This document shows positions 1 through 7,773 of a DNA stretch of 64,000 bases, piece by piece. Numbering within the stretch: position 1 is the stretch's first letter; each line of letters opens with the position of its first letter. Below the pieces are notes generated by a model. It saw only the letters and a program-made list of their open reading frames with translations. It had not been told where the DNA came from and did no database searches. The DNA is from JACVRW01 sp036407035. Its GTDB lineage: Bacteria; Actinomycetota; Thermoleophilia; Solirubrobacterales; Thermoleophilaceae. The translations under genes and the position numbers were made by a program. Where the stretch lies: positions 1 to 64,000 of the forward strand of contig DASXAA010000039.1 in the NCBI GenBank assembly GCA_036407035.1, given 5' to 3'.

Positions 1-573
1 CGCAACGCCCTGCTCGAGCTGTTCGGGCTCCGCGGCGCCACCGTCGAGAAGCGCAGCCAGCTGCCGCCCGCCCCGCCGACTCGGCCGCTCGACCTCGGCA
101 CGCGGACCTCCCTCGCGGACGCGCGCGAGCGGCTGGGCTTCCCGCCGCTGGTGCCGTCGGCGGCGTACCTCGAGCGGCCGCGCGTCCACGTGCGGCAGAA
201 GGGCGTGCCAGGCGGCGAGCTGGCGCTTGCCTATCCGACCGGCCCCGGCCTGCCGAACGCGAAGACCACCGGCCTCGGGCTGCTCGTCACCGAGTTCCGG
301 GGCGACCTCGCGCCGGAGCTGGTCGGCAAGGTCGCCGGTCAGGCCACGCGCGTGGAGCGGCTGTCACTGGACGACTCGCCCGCGATCTGGATCGAGGGCG
401 CTCCGCACTTCTTCTTCTACCGCACCCCGGACGGGGTGATCCGCGACCGCGACCTGCGTCTGGCAGCGAACGTGCTGCTGCTCCAGCGCGGGCGCCTCCT
501 GGTCCGCCTCGAGGGCGAGTTCGACCGCCGGAAGGCGGTCGAACTCGCCCGGTCGCTGCGAGCCCTCCGCTAG
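1..573 (+). CDS. C-terminal part of a probable secreted or membrane-anchored protein (5' end outside window)
   Basis: The frame is open from the left edge, so only the last 190 residues are present. A Pro-rich stretch (LPPAPPTRPLDLG) leads into a module of about 140 residues with a central SPAIWIEGAPHFFFYR segment and a terminal helix (AVELARSLR). From memory of actinobacterial proteins this resembles the extracytoplasmic C-terminal half of anti-sigma-factor or DUF4367-like proteins; the match is tentative. The missing N-terminus would show whether a membrane helix precedes it. The TAG stop is shared with the opposite-strand collagen-like gene through CTAG at 570-573. Confidence 0.6.
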   Translation, partial: RNALLELFGLRGATVEKRSQLPPAPPTRPLDLGTRTSLADARERLGFPPLVPSAAYLERPRVHVRQKGVPGGELALAYPTGPGLPNAKTTGLGLLVTEFRGDLAPELVGKVAGQATRVERLSLDDSPAIWIEGAPHFFFYRTPDGVIRDRDLRLAANVLLLQRGRLLVRLEGEFDRRKAVELARSLRALR

Positions 574-1427
574 CTGCCGAACACGAACCGCTCGCCGTTG
601 ACCTCCAGGCTGCGCAGCAGCGCCGCGAGGTTGGTCCCGTTCGAGAAACCCGTGCTGATGTAGATGCCGCTGACGATCTCGTCGCCGTGATCCCCGGCGA
701 CGGTCGAGAACGGCGCGCCGTTCAGGCCGTACTCGCCACCGGCGCCCGCGTCGTCGTCGTACCGCCACAGACCGGACGTCGCCGCCCAGGTGTGGAACGG
801 ACCCTCGGCGGTGTCCGAGTCGGGCGGCTGCGTGTTCGGCGAGAAGACGGCGTCATGCTGGTCGCCCTCGAGGAAGATCCTCAGGTAGGGCACCCCCACG
901 CCGCCGGTGTCGTTGTCGGCCGTGTAGCGCGCCTTGTAGATCAGGCTCCGCACCGCCGACAGCGGCTGGCCGTTCAGGCCGCTGTAGTAGAGCGACCCTC
1001 CCGTCGCCCCGCCGTCCGCGTACGGGCCGAACTCAACACCGTCCGGGGTCAGGCTGACCGACGCGTTCGTCACGTCGAACCCCTCGCCCGGCAGCGACGA
1101 CACCTTGGTCTGCGCGTCCTTGCCCGGGGCGCCGGGCGGGCCCGGGGCGCCGGTCGGGCCGGGCGGCCCCTGCGGACCCGGGTCGCCCTTCTCGCCCTTC
1201 TGCGTCGTGCAGAACCTGCGCCTCGTCTCCCTGCTGAAGTCCTTGCACCGGAGCGAGCCGTTCACGACGTCGCTCGACCGGACGGCAGCGTTGTTCTTCA
1301 GGTCTGCCGACCGCAGGGAGTTGTTCTTCACGTCGGAGCTGGCGATCAGCCCCACAGCCTTCGCGCCCGCGTTCGCGAGCGGGACCACCATCGCAAGCAC
1401 GACGGCAGCAACCGTCAGTCGTAGCAT
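570..1427 (-). CDS. Secreted collagen-like protein with Gly-X-Y repeats
   Basis: This 285-residue protein is probably exported. Residues 1-22 form a signal peptide (LRLTVAAVVLAMVVPLANA). Residues 28-60 carry three degenerate repeats around SSDVKNNSLR and SADLKNNAAVR, a motif common in actinobacterial surface proteins. Residues 78-104 are nine uninterrupted Gly-X-Y triplets rich in Pro (GEKGDPGPQGPPGPTG and on), enough for a short collagen triple helix. The C-terminal 175 residues look like a beta-rich globular domain of unknown function, perhaps a trimerising head. The start was chosen because an AAAGGGG ribosome site lies about 10 nt upstream and the signal peptide begins there. It is transcribed divergently from the ABC exporter. 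Confidence 0.8.
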   Translation of the reverse strand: MLRLTVAAVVLAMVVPLANAGAKAVGLIASSDVKNNSLRSADLKNNAAVRSSDVVNGSLRCKDFSRETRRRFCTTQKGEKGDPGPQGPPGPTGAPGPPGAPGKDAQTKVSSLPGEGFDVTNASVSLTPDGVEFGPYADGGATGGSLYYSGLNGQPLSAVRSLIYKARYTADNDTGGVGVPYLRIFLEGDQHDAVFSPNTQPPDSDTAEGPFHTWAATSGLWRYDDDAGAGGEYGLNGAPFSTVAGDHGDEIVSGIYISTGFSNGTNLAALLRSLEVNGERFVFGS

Positions 1428-1583
1428 CAGGCCACGTCCCCTTTCGTATCGGCGGCCGAAACGGCCGCATGCCTCTCCTTCGGCGCCGCGGATTGCCCCT
1501 GCCGGGCACCGATGCCCTGAAACGGTAACGGGTTGCCCGGTCCGCGTCAGCCCCCAACATGCTGTCGAATCAACGGGGTTGCC

Positions 1584-1589
1584 TACCCT
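1584..1589 (+). promoter_or_regulatory. -10 hexamer for a leaderless ABC-transporter mRNA
   Basis: TACCCT lies 6 nt before the ATG at 1596, which would put the transcription start at or next to the start codon. No ribosome site is visible. The same arrangement recurs before several other genes in the window. No convincing -35 is seen. Confidence 0.4.
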
Positions 1590-1595
1590 GCACTG

Positions 1596-2501
1596 ATGGA
1601 CCGGCAGACAGATCCGGCGGTGCGCCTGCGGGGGGTGGTCAAGCGCTACGGGCCGATCACCGCCGTCGACGGGCTCGACCTGGAGGTGCCGCAGGGCACC
1701 TGCGTCGGCCTCCTCGGGCCGAACGGGGCCGGCAAGTCCACCACCATGCGGACGCTCACCGCCCAGGCGATCGCCTCCGAGGGCGAGATCGAGGTGCTGG
1801 GCTACCGGCTGCCCGAGCAGTCGAAGGAGGCCCGCGCCGAGTGCGGCGTGGTGCCGCAGCTCGACAACCTCGACATCGCGCTCACGACCGAGCAGAACCT
1901 GCTCGTGTTCGCGCACCTCTACCGCGTGCCGCGCCGCGAGCGGAAGGCCGCCGTGGAGCGGGCGCTCGAGATCGCCAACCTGACCGCCCGCCGCGATTCC
2001 AAGGTCGACGAGCTCTCCGGCGGCATGCGCCGCCGGCTCCTGATCGCACGCGCGCTCGTGCACCGGCCGAGACTGTTGCTTCTGGACGAGCCGACGGTGG
2101 GCCTCGACCCGCAGGTGCGCCAAGAGCTCTGGGCGCTGATCGACGGCCTGCGCTCCGAGGGCGTGTCGATCCTGATGTCCACGCACTACATCGAGGAGGC
2201 GGAGCGGCTCGCCGACACCGTCACGATCATGTCGCACGGCAAGGCGGTGGTGAGCGGCACCCCGGCCGAGCTGATCCGCAGCCACGCGGGCCGCGAGGCG
2301 GTGGAGGTCTACGGCCCGCCCTCCCGGCTCGCGGAGGTCGAGATGGAGGCCGCGGCGAACGGCTTCCGCACGCGCCGCACCGGCACGTCGGTCGCCGTCC
2401 TGGGGCTCGACGGCGCCAACGGTGACGCGCCCGCGGGCGAGCGCCGGCCGGCCAACCTCGAGGACGTGTTCGTGCTGCTCACCGGGGAGGAGATCGCGTG
2501 A
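1596..2501 (+). CDS. ABC transporter ATP-binding protein, NodI/DrrA type
   Basis: This 301-residue cytoplasmic ATPase powers the exporter whose permease follows. All ABC motifs are present: Walker A GPNGAGKST (41-49), signature LSGGMRRRL (140-148), Walker B LLLLDEP (160-166) and the switch His in MSTHYIEEAE (197). A C-terminal extension of about 80 residues is typical of ABC-2 exporter ATPases (NodI, DrrA), which export lipids, lipo-oligosaccharides or drugs. The ATG at 1596 is preferred over the ATG 21 codons upstream because the intervening residues do not match the family and a -10 sits 6 nt upstream. Its TGA overlaps the permease GTG by 4 nt, so translation is probably coupled. The substrate cannot be told. 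Confidence 0.9.
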   Translation: MDRQTDPAVRLRGVVKRYGPITAVDGLDLEVPQGTCVGLLGPNGAGKSTTMRTLTAQAIASEGEIEVLGYRLPEQSKEARAECGVVPQLDNLDIALTTEQNLLVFAHLYRVPRRERKAAVERALEIANLTARRDSKVDELSGGMRRRLLIARALVHRPRLLLLDEPTVGLDPQVRQELWALIDGLRSEGVSILMSTHYIEEAERLADTVTIMSHGKAVVSGTPAELIRSHAGREAVEVYGPPSRLAEVEMEAAANGFRTRRTGTSVAVLGLDGANGDAPAGERRPANLEDVFVLLTGEEIA

Positions 2502-3301
2502 CGACGGCCGACATCGCACAGCCGCGGAGGCTGCGCCGGTTCGAGCGCCCCGCGCTGGCCGGCGTACTCGTGCGCGAGATCATCAACTTCTCCTCGTACT
2601 GGCGCTCCACGACGTTCTCGTCGACGGTCGAGCCGACGATCTACCTGATCGCGTTCGGGTTCGGGTTCGGCTCGCTCGTCTCGACGGTGTCCGGCTACCG
2701 CTACGTGGAGTTCGTGGGGACCGGCACGGTGGCCACGGCGGTCCTGTTCTCGTCCGTCTTCCCGGGCATGTTCGGGACCTTCGTCAAGTACCAGTTCCAG
2801 CGCACCTACGACGCGATCCTCGCCGCGCCGGTTGACACTGAGGAGCTCGTCACGGGCGAGGCGCTCTGGATCGCCGGGCGCGCCGGCGTGTACGGGTGCT
2901 CGCCGATGCTGGTCGCGATGGTCTTCGGCCTCGACCCGAGCTGGGGGATGCTCGCGGTGCCCTTCATCGCGATGATCGCCGGGTTCGGCTGGGCGAGCTT
3001 CGGGATCTCGATCGCCGCGTACATGAAGTCGATCGACAACTTCAGCTACGTGACGAGCTCGGTGATCACCCCGCTGTTCCTCGTCGCCGGCACGTTCTTC
3101 CCGATCGACCAGCTGCCGGAGTGGGCGCGGGTGCTGGCGCAGTTCAACCCGCTCTACCACTGCGTCGAGCTGGTGCGCGACGCAGTCTTTGGCTGGGGGG
3201 ATGGGCTCGTGGACCTCTACCACCTCTCGGCCATCGTGGTCTTCGGGCTTGCGGTGTGGCGCATCGCGGTCCACGGGATGAGGCGGAAGCTGATCGACTA
3301 A
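2498..3301 (+). CDS. ABC-2 family transporter permease, NodJ type
   Basis: This 267-residue integral membrane protein is the partner of the ATPase just upstream. About six hydrophobic segments alternate with short loops. The conserved ABC-2 stretch near the C-terminus (LFLVAGTFFPIDQLPEWARV followed by NPLYHCVELVRDAVFG) is characteristic of NodJ and DrrB-like permeases. The start is GTG in the GTGA overlap with the preceding gene. The two genes form a complete exporter of the lipo-oligosaccharide or daunorubicin-resistance class by family resemblance; the cargo is unknown. Confidence 0.9.
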   Translation: MTTADIAQPRRLRRFERPALAGVLVREIINFSSYWRSTTFSSTVEPTIYLIAFGFGFGSLVSTVSGYRYVEFVGTGTVATAVLFSSVFPGMFGTFVKYQFQRTYDAILAAPVDTEELVTGEALWIAGRAGVYGCSPMLVAMVFGLDPSWGMLAVPFIAMIAGFGWASFGISIAAYMKSIDNFSYVTSSVITPLFLVAGTFFPIDQLPEWARVLAQFNPLYHCVELVRDAVFGWGDGLVDLYHLSAIVVFGLAVWRIAVHGMRRKLID

Positions 3302-3344
3302 GAGCCTGAGGCATTCCGCCCCCGGAGGTGGCACGATCCGCGCG

Positions 3345-4526
3345 ATGGAGGCCACCGAGATCAGGGCGGCCGGCCGCCTGGCGGGGAACGCAGTCGCCGG
3401 GTTAGGCGCGCTCGTACGCGACATGCACAGGGCGATCGCCGCCCGCTCGTTCGACGTCGTGGGCCCCGGCGCCGCGCCGGTCCGGGCGATCCACGACGGC
3501 GTGTCGACGGCCGTCTACGCGGGCGTCCGCGGCGCCCTCGCCGCGCTGCCGCGCGCCGGCGGCGCCGCGCTGGCGGTGTCGAGCGCCGCGGGTGCGCCGC
3601 GGCTCGCCGACTCGCCGCGCGGCAGCCTCGCGCTGGGCGCGTTGAACGCGGCCGTCGGCGACGTGCTCGGCGAGCGCGACGACCCGCTCGCCCTGCGGAT
3701 GACGCTGCGGCGGAACGGCCGTGACCTGGAGGACCCGCCGGCGGACGCCTCGCCCCGAATTGCCCTGTTCGTGCACGGGCTCGGCGAGACCGACGCCGCC
3801 TGGCGCCTGACGCCGAGCCGCGGCCCCGGCTACGGGCCGCTACTCGAGCGCGAGCTCGGCCACAGCGCCCTGTACCTCCGCTACAACACGGGCCTCCACA
3901 TCTCGGCCAACGCGCGCGAGCTGTCCGGCATGCTCGAGGAGCTGGTGGAGGCCTGGCCCGTGCCGGTCGAGGAGATCGTGCTCGTCGGCCATTCGATGGG
4001 CGGCCTCGTCGTGCGCGGCGCGCTTCGCCGCGGCGAGGAGGACGGTCGCCGCTGGACCGGGGCGGCGAGGCACGCCTTCTGCCTCGGCTCGCCGCACCTG
4101 GGGGCGCCGCTCGAGAAGGGCGCGAACGTGCTCGGCTGGGCGCTGGGGCGGCTGCCGGAGACGCGCCCGTTCGCGCGCATCGTCAACGGCCGCAGCGCGG
4201 GGATAAAGGACCTGCGCTACGGGGCCTGCGTCGAGGCGGACTGGCGCGACTGCGACCCCGACGAGCTCCTGCGGGACCGCTGCTGCGAGGTGCCGTTCCT
4301 CGACACCTGCTCCTACTACTTCGTCGGCGCCACGCTCGGGGACGGCCCGGTCGGGAGCGCCGTGGGCGATCTGCTCGTGCGCGTCCCGAGCGCCTCCGGC
4401 CGGGGCCGCCGGAGGCGCATCCCGTTCGAGGTCGACGAGGGCTGCAGGCTCGACGGCCTCAACCACTTCGACCTGCTGAACCACCCGGCGGTCTACGACC
4501 GCATCGTCACCTGGCTCACGGAGTAG
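3345..4526 (+). CDS. Alpha/beta hydrolase, lipase/PGAP1-like
   Basis: This 393-residue protein is a serine hydrolase of the alpha/beta fold. The oxyanion-side motif ALFVHGLGETDAAW (residues 140-153) and the nucleophile elbow VGHSMGG (S217) are clear, and LNHFDLLNHP near the C-terminus supplies a likely catalytic His. The N-terminal 130 residues are Ala-rich and helical with no signal peptide and may form a membrane-associated lid. Similar two-part proteins in Actinobacteria are annotated as esterases or triacylglycerol lipases; the substrate is not inferable. The last 11 nt overlap the convergent gene on the other strand. Confidence 0.8.
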   Translation: MEATEIRAAGRLAGNAVAGLGALVRDMHRAIAARSFDVVGPGAAPVRAIHDGVSTAVYAGVRGALAALPRAGGAALAVSSAAGAPRLADSPRGSLALGALNAAVGDVLGERDDPLALRMTLRRNGRDLEDPPADASPRIALFVHGLGETDAAWRLTPSRGPGYGPLLERELGHSALYLRYNTGLHISANARELSGMLEELVEAWPVPVEEIVLVGHSMGGLVVRGALRRGEEDGRRWTGAARHAFCLGSPHLGAPLEKGANVLGWALGRLPETRPFARIVNGRSAGIKDLRYGACVEADWRDCDPDELLRDRCCEVPFLDTCSYYFVGATLGDGPVGSAVGDLLVRVPSASGRGRRRRIPFEVDEGCRLDGLNHFDLLNHPAVYDRIVTWLTE

Positions 4527-5112
4527 CCGGGTCGGGGCCGGTGGAGTCCGGGCGCGGCCGGCGCCCGCGCCGCACCAGCGCGAACGCGCCCGCGCCCGCC
4601 AGCCCGACGGCGGCCGCCCCGAGCAGCCACGGCCAGGCGGACCCGTCCGACGAGCCCGCCGGCTGCGGCGGCTCGACCACCTCGTCCACGCGTGCCGCCG
4701 GCGGGGACGAGTCGCGCGCCGGGAACCGGGACGGGGGGAACGCCTCGAGGCCGCGCGCCAGGCCGGTGAAGGCCTTCGCCGCCGCCGGCGTCAGCTCGTA
4801 CCACTGGTACGCGCCGCCGGGGTCCGCGCTGCCCGCGACGCGCGCGCGCGGCGCCACGACCATCGGGAAGCTGTCGCGGTTTCCGTCGCCGATGTCGATG
4901 GTCATGCGCACGCGGTACCAGGCCGCGCCGGCCTGCGGCGGCTCGCTCGGCGGTCCGCCCTCCTGGAAGACCGCGAGGATCCCGCGGTCCTTCGTCTCCA
5001 CGCAGTCCGACTTGCCGCAGACCTTGGCCTTGACGGCCTCCTTGGCGGCGGCGGGGGCTGCGATCGCGAGCGGCACGAGCGCCACCACGGCCACGACGGC
5101 GAGACGCCTCAT
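4516..5112 (-). CDS. Secreted protein with C-terminal membrane anchor, unknown function
   Basis: I do not recognise a family for this 198-residue protein. It has a signal peptide (MRRLAVVAVVALVPLAIAAP, cleavage near AAA-KEA), an extracytoplasmic domain of about 115 residues with a Cys pair (VCGKSDC), a Pro-rich stalk and a C-terminal transmembrane helix (WPWLLGAAAVGLAGAGAFAL) followed by an Arg-rich cytoplasmic tail. This layout suggests a membrane-tethered sensor or envelope protein. The start at 5112 is supported by AAAGGAG 7-13 nt upstream. It ends inside the convergent hydrolase gene. Confidence 0.65.
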   Translation of the reverse strand: MRRLAVVAVVALVPLAIAAPAAAKEAVKAKVCGKSDCVETKDRGILAVFQEGGPPSEPPQAGAAWYRVRMTIDIGDGNRDSFPMVVAPRARVAGSADPGGAYQWYELTPAAAKAFTGLARGLEAFPPSRFPARDSSPPAARVDEVVEPPQPAGSSDGSAWPWLLGAAAVGLAGAGAFALVRRGRRPRPDSTGPDPATP

Positions 5113-5195
5113 CTCGGGCTCCTTTCGGGAGGGCGGTTCCTGCGCTGTTACAACCGCCGGGGGCGCGCGGTTCCCGGCGCTCAACCATCGCCGCC

Positions 5196-5915
5196 GTGAT
5201 GCCGATCCCAGTGGGGATGAGCGTCGACGAACTGGTCCTCGTCCAGGGGATGGACGACACGAAGGCCGCGCTGCGCCGCTGGAACCGCGCGCCATGGCAG
5301 ACCCTGCGCCCGTGGGTCGGTCTGAGCGTGGCGATCGCGGTCGGCCTGCTCGGCGCGGTCTACGCGATCGCTCTCGCGACCACGCCTGACAGCACCACGT
5401 ACGTGCTGCCCGGCTACAACCACCCGGCCGAGCTGACCGATTACCTCCAGATCCTTTTCCGCAACTCGCTCGTGCTCGCCCTGCACGCGATGGCGTGCGT
5501 CGCCGGGTTCATGGCCGGCAGCTCGCTGCCGCTGTCGGCGTCCAAGCGCAGCGGGCTGTCGCGGTGGGTGCACGAGAAGGCCGGGCCGCTCGCGATCGGC
5601 TTCGTCGTATGCGCCACGCTCTTCTCGCTCTGCACGCAGGCCTACGTGATCGGCGGGAACGCGGCGTCGATCGCCGTCCAGCTCGGCACCTCGCCGGAGC
5701 TCCTGATCCTGACGCTCGTGCCGCACGCGCTGCCCGAGCTGGTCGCGCTCTTCCTCCCGCTCGCGGCGTGGATGATCGCCAGCCGCAACGACGACTGGCA
5801 GGACCTGTTCGCGGCGACCTTCGTCACCGTCGGGATCGCGGTGCCGGTGCTGCTGGCGGCCGCCGCGATCGAGCTGTGGGTGTGGCCCCACCTGCTCGCC
5901 GCCGTCGCCGCCTGA
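5196..5915 (+). CDS. SpoIIM-like integral membrane protein
   Basis: This membrane protein of up to 239 residues has about five hydrophobic helices. The segment FRNSLVLALHAMACVAGFMA with a later VPHALPELVALFLPLAAWMI closely resembles stage II sporulation protein M (DUF95) proteins, where HxxxE-type residues lie in the membrane. In non-sporulating Actinobacteria the role of these proteins is unclear. Possible starts are GTG 5196, ATG 5199, GTG 5211 and ATG 5217; none has a strong ribosome site, so the exact N-terminus is open. It stands alone, divergent from the anchored secreted protein and convergent with the next gene. Confidence 0.65.
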   Translation: MMPIPVGMSVDELVLVQGMDDTKAALRRWNRAPWQTLRPWVGLSVAIAVGLLGAVYAIALATTPDSTTYVLPGYNHPAELTDYLQILFRNSLVLALHAMACVAGFMAGSSLPLSASKRSGLSRWVHEKAGPLAIGFVVCATLFSLCTQAYVIGGNAASIAVQLGTSPELLILTLVPHALPELVALFLPLAAWMIASRNDDWQDLFAATFVTVGIAVPVLLAAAAIELWVWPHLLAAVAA

Positions 5916-5933
5916 ACGGCCCCCGGAACGCGA

Positions 5934-5960
5934 ACGGGGCGGCCACAGTGGCCGCCCCGT
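5934..5960. terminator. Bidirectional hairpin between convergent genes
   Basis: A perfect 13-bp inverted repeat, ACGGGGCGGCCAC and its complement, is separated by one base. It lies 19 nt after the SpoIIM-like stop and 34 nt from the end of the opposite gene. There is no strong T run, as is usual for actinobacterial terminators, and it could serve both strands. Confidence 0.7.
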
Positions 5961-5993
5961 CCAAAAGACTGGCTGTGACTGGCGGCTAGGCCG

Positions 5994-6803
5994 CTAGCAC
6001 TTACCGTCCTTGTCGTTGGCCGTGAACAGCCGGCCCTGCTCGTCCTTGAACTGCACGCGGGTGGTGCGCCTCTTGCCCTTGCAGCCAACCGCGGTGTAGT
6101 AGCCGACCTTCTTCTTCTTGCCCTTGTACTTGCCCTTGCCCACGATCTTCTTGATGTGGGACACGGCCTCGCGGACCGAGTTGTCCACGCCGCCGACCGG
6201 GTGCAGCAGGTTCTGCGCCACGTCGAAGCGCAGCTCCGAGGCCGGCAGGCCGTCGATCTTCACGTTGAAGAACGGCGCCTTGATCGCCTGGTGGATCGCC
6301 AGCGGGCAACCGGGCTCACGCGAGTCCGGGCCCGGAGCGGGCGGGTCGCCGTCGAGGCGAATCGCCAGACCGCCGTGCCTGCCGGCGTCCGACAGGTTGA
6401 TCAACGTCAGCTTCAGGTTGCAGACGCCGAGCGACGAGAGGTCGTTCGACGGACCGAACCGGTTGATGACGATGCCGCCGCCGACGACGGCCTTCTTGCA
6501 GGCCGGCGAGACGACCGACTGGTTCGCCTGCGCGTACTTACAGCTCTTCGCCACCTTCGGGAAGGTGACAAGACCCTCGGCGCCGATCCGGTACTGGGCG
6601 ATCGGCGTCGCGCGCAGCTGCGGCGTGTCGCCTGTCACCAGGTAGCCGAAGTCGAGCGCGATCGGAACAGGCTTCTTAGCGCTCCCCTTCGCGACCGGAT
6701 GAGTAGCCGCGACGTGCACGTCGTAGGTGTTGGCGGCGTATGCGACGCTCGCCAGCGCGATCGCCGCGACAACGGCGATCGCGGCGACTACAAACTTTCG
6801 CAT
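5994..6803 (-). CDS. Secreted protein of unknown function
   Basis: No family is recognised for this 269-residue protein. Residues 1-23 form a signal peptide (RKFVVAAIAVVAAIALASVA). The mature part appears beta-rich, with several Cys residues (SCKYAQANQ, SPACKKA, GVCNLKL, EPGCPL, VGCKGKR) that may form disulfides. A strongly basic stretch (KIVGKGKYKGKKKK) near residue 220 precedes the C-terminal domain. Start ATG 6803 is preceded by a GGAG-type site. The upstream region shared with the divergent thioredoxin-like gene holds a 7-3-7 palindrome at 6916-6932. A structural or adhesive envelope role is only a guess. Confidence 0.6.
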   Translation of the reverse strand: MRKFVVAAIAVVAAIALASVAYAANTYDVHVAATHPVAKGSAKKPVPIALDFGYLVTGDTPQLRATPIAQYRIGAEGLVTFPKVAKSCKYAQANQSVVSPACKKAVVGGGIVINRFGPSNDLSSLGVCNLKLTLINLSDAGRHGGLAIRLDGDPPAPGPDSREPGCPLAIHQAIKAPFFNVKIDGLPASELRFDVAQNLLHPVGGVDNSVREAVSHIKKIVGKGKYKGKKKKVGYYTAVGCKGKRRTTRVQFKDEQGRLFTANDKDGKC

Positions 6804-6915
6804 TCTCCCTCCTGATGGGGACTACGGGACTTGGGTACTGCGAGTGCCCCGGCGCGAACCCAAGCATGCGAGCACCGCGGGACAACCCACCCTATAACAC
6901 GATGAGACACATTTC

Positions 6916-6932
6916 GATTCGGGATCCGAATC
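6916..6932. promoter_or_regulatory. Palindrome in a divergent promoter region, possible operator
   Basis: GATTCGG-GAT-CCGAATC is a perfect 7-3-7 inverted repeat in the intergenic region between divergent genes (starts 6803 and 6958). It would overlap the -35 zones of a leftward -10 (TTATAG, complement of 6892-6897) and a rightward TATTCG at 6936. A dimeric regulator site is plausible; the regulator is unknown. Confidence 0.4.
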
Positions 6933-6957
6933 TCGTATTCGGCATGCTTCGCGGCCC

Positions 6958-7773
6958 GTGCGAACCCCGCCCGAGGCAGAGATCCCAGCGCCCGAGTTCC
7001 CGCCGCGCCTCGCCTGGCTGAACACGGCGTTCATGCGGATGGACCGGTTGCTCGGGCGGCACGCCGTGCTGATCGAGTTCTGGGACTTCGCGCGCGTGAA
7101 CTCGCTGCGGACCCTGCCGTACATCCAGGCCTGGGCCGACCGCTACGGCGACGCCGGCCTGACCGTGATCGGCGTGCACTCCCCCGGCTACTCGTTCGGC
7201 CGCGACGCCGACACCGTCGCCCGCGCGGTGGAGCGCCTGGAGATCCGGCATCCGGTCGCGCTCGACCCGGAGCTCGAGGTGTGGCGGCTGTACGGGAACA
7301 GGGGCTGGCCCGGCCGCTACCTCTTCGACCGCGGCGGCCTGCTGCGGTACATGCACTACGGCGAGGGCGACTACCTCGACGCGGAGCTGGCGATCCAGGA
7401 GTGCCTGCTCGAGCTCGACCCCGAGCTCGAGCCGCCGGCGCCGCTCGAGCCGCTGCGCCCGGAGGACGCGCCCGGCGTGCTGCTCGAGCCGCAGACGGCC
7501 GACCTGGCGCTGCCGGGCGACCGCGAGCGCCTCGAGCTCGTGCGCGACTGGACCGACGGCCCCGACTACATCGAGGCCGCCGACGCCGGCGCGGCGGCGA
7601 GCTTTGGCTTCCGGGCGGGCGGCGCCTTCGCGGTGCTGTCGGGGGCCGGCCTCGAGCCGGGCCTCTACGAGACGGACGGCACGGTCACGGCCGCCGACCC
7701 CGGGCTGCGCCTCCACGGGGTGCAGTTCACGCCGCTGCCGCCCGCCGGTGGCGGCGGACGGCCGGCCTCTTAA
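6958..7773 (+). CDS. Thioredoxin-fold (TlpA-like) protein lacking the CxxC cysteines
   Basis: This 271-residue protein starts at GTG 6958. Residues about 35-150 follow the TlpA/DipZ thioredoxin-like pattern: a strand (HAVLIEFWDFA), the NSLRTLPYIQAWADRY helix and a strand GLTVIGVHSP. In family members that I recall, the active site reads WxxxCxNCxRTLPY; here it is WDFARVNSLRTLPY, so both redox Cys are replaced (Arg and Ser). It should not act as a disulfide reductase and may have become a binding protein. The C-terminal 110 residues form a second, beta-rich domain without a recognised match. There is no signal peptide. TTAA at 7770-7773 gives both this gene and ispH their stop codon. Confidence 0.65.
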   Translation: MRTPPEAEIPAPEFPPRLAWLNTAFMRMDRLLGRHAVLIEFWDFARVNSLRTLPYIQAWADRYGDAGLTVIGVHSPGYSFGRDADTVARAVERLEIRHPVALDPELEVWRLYGNRGWPGRYLFDRGGLLRYMHYGEGDYLDAELAIQECLLELDPELEPPAPLEPLRPEDAPGVLLEPQTADLALPGDRERLELVRDWTDGPDYIEAADAGAAASFGFRAGGAFAVLSGAGLEPGLYETDGTVTAADPGLRLHGVQFTPLPPAGGGGRPAS

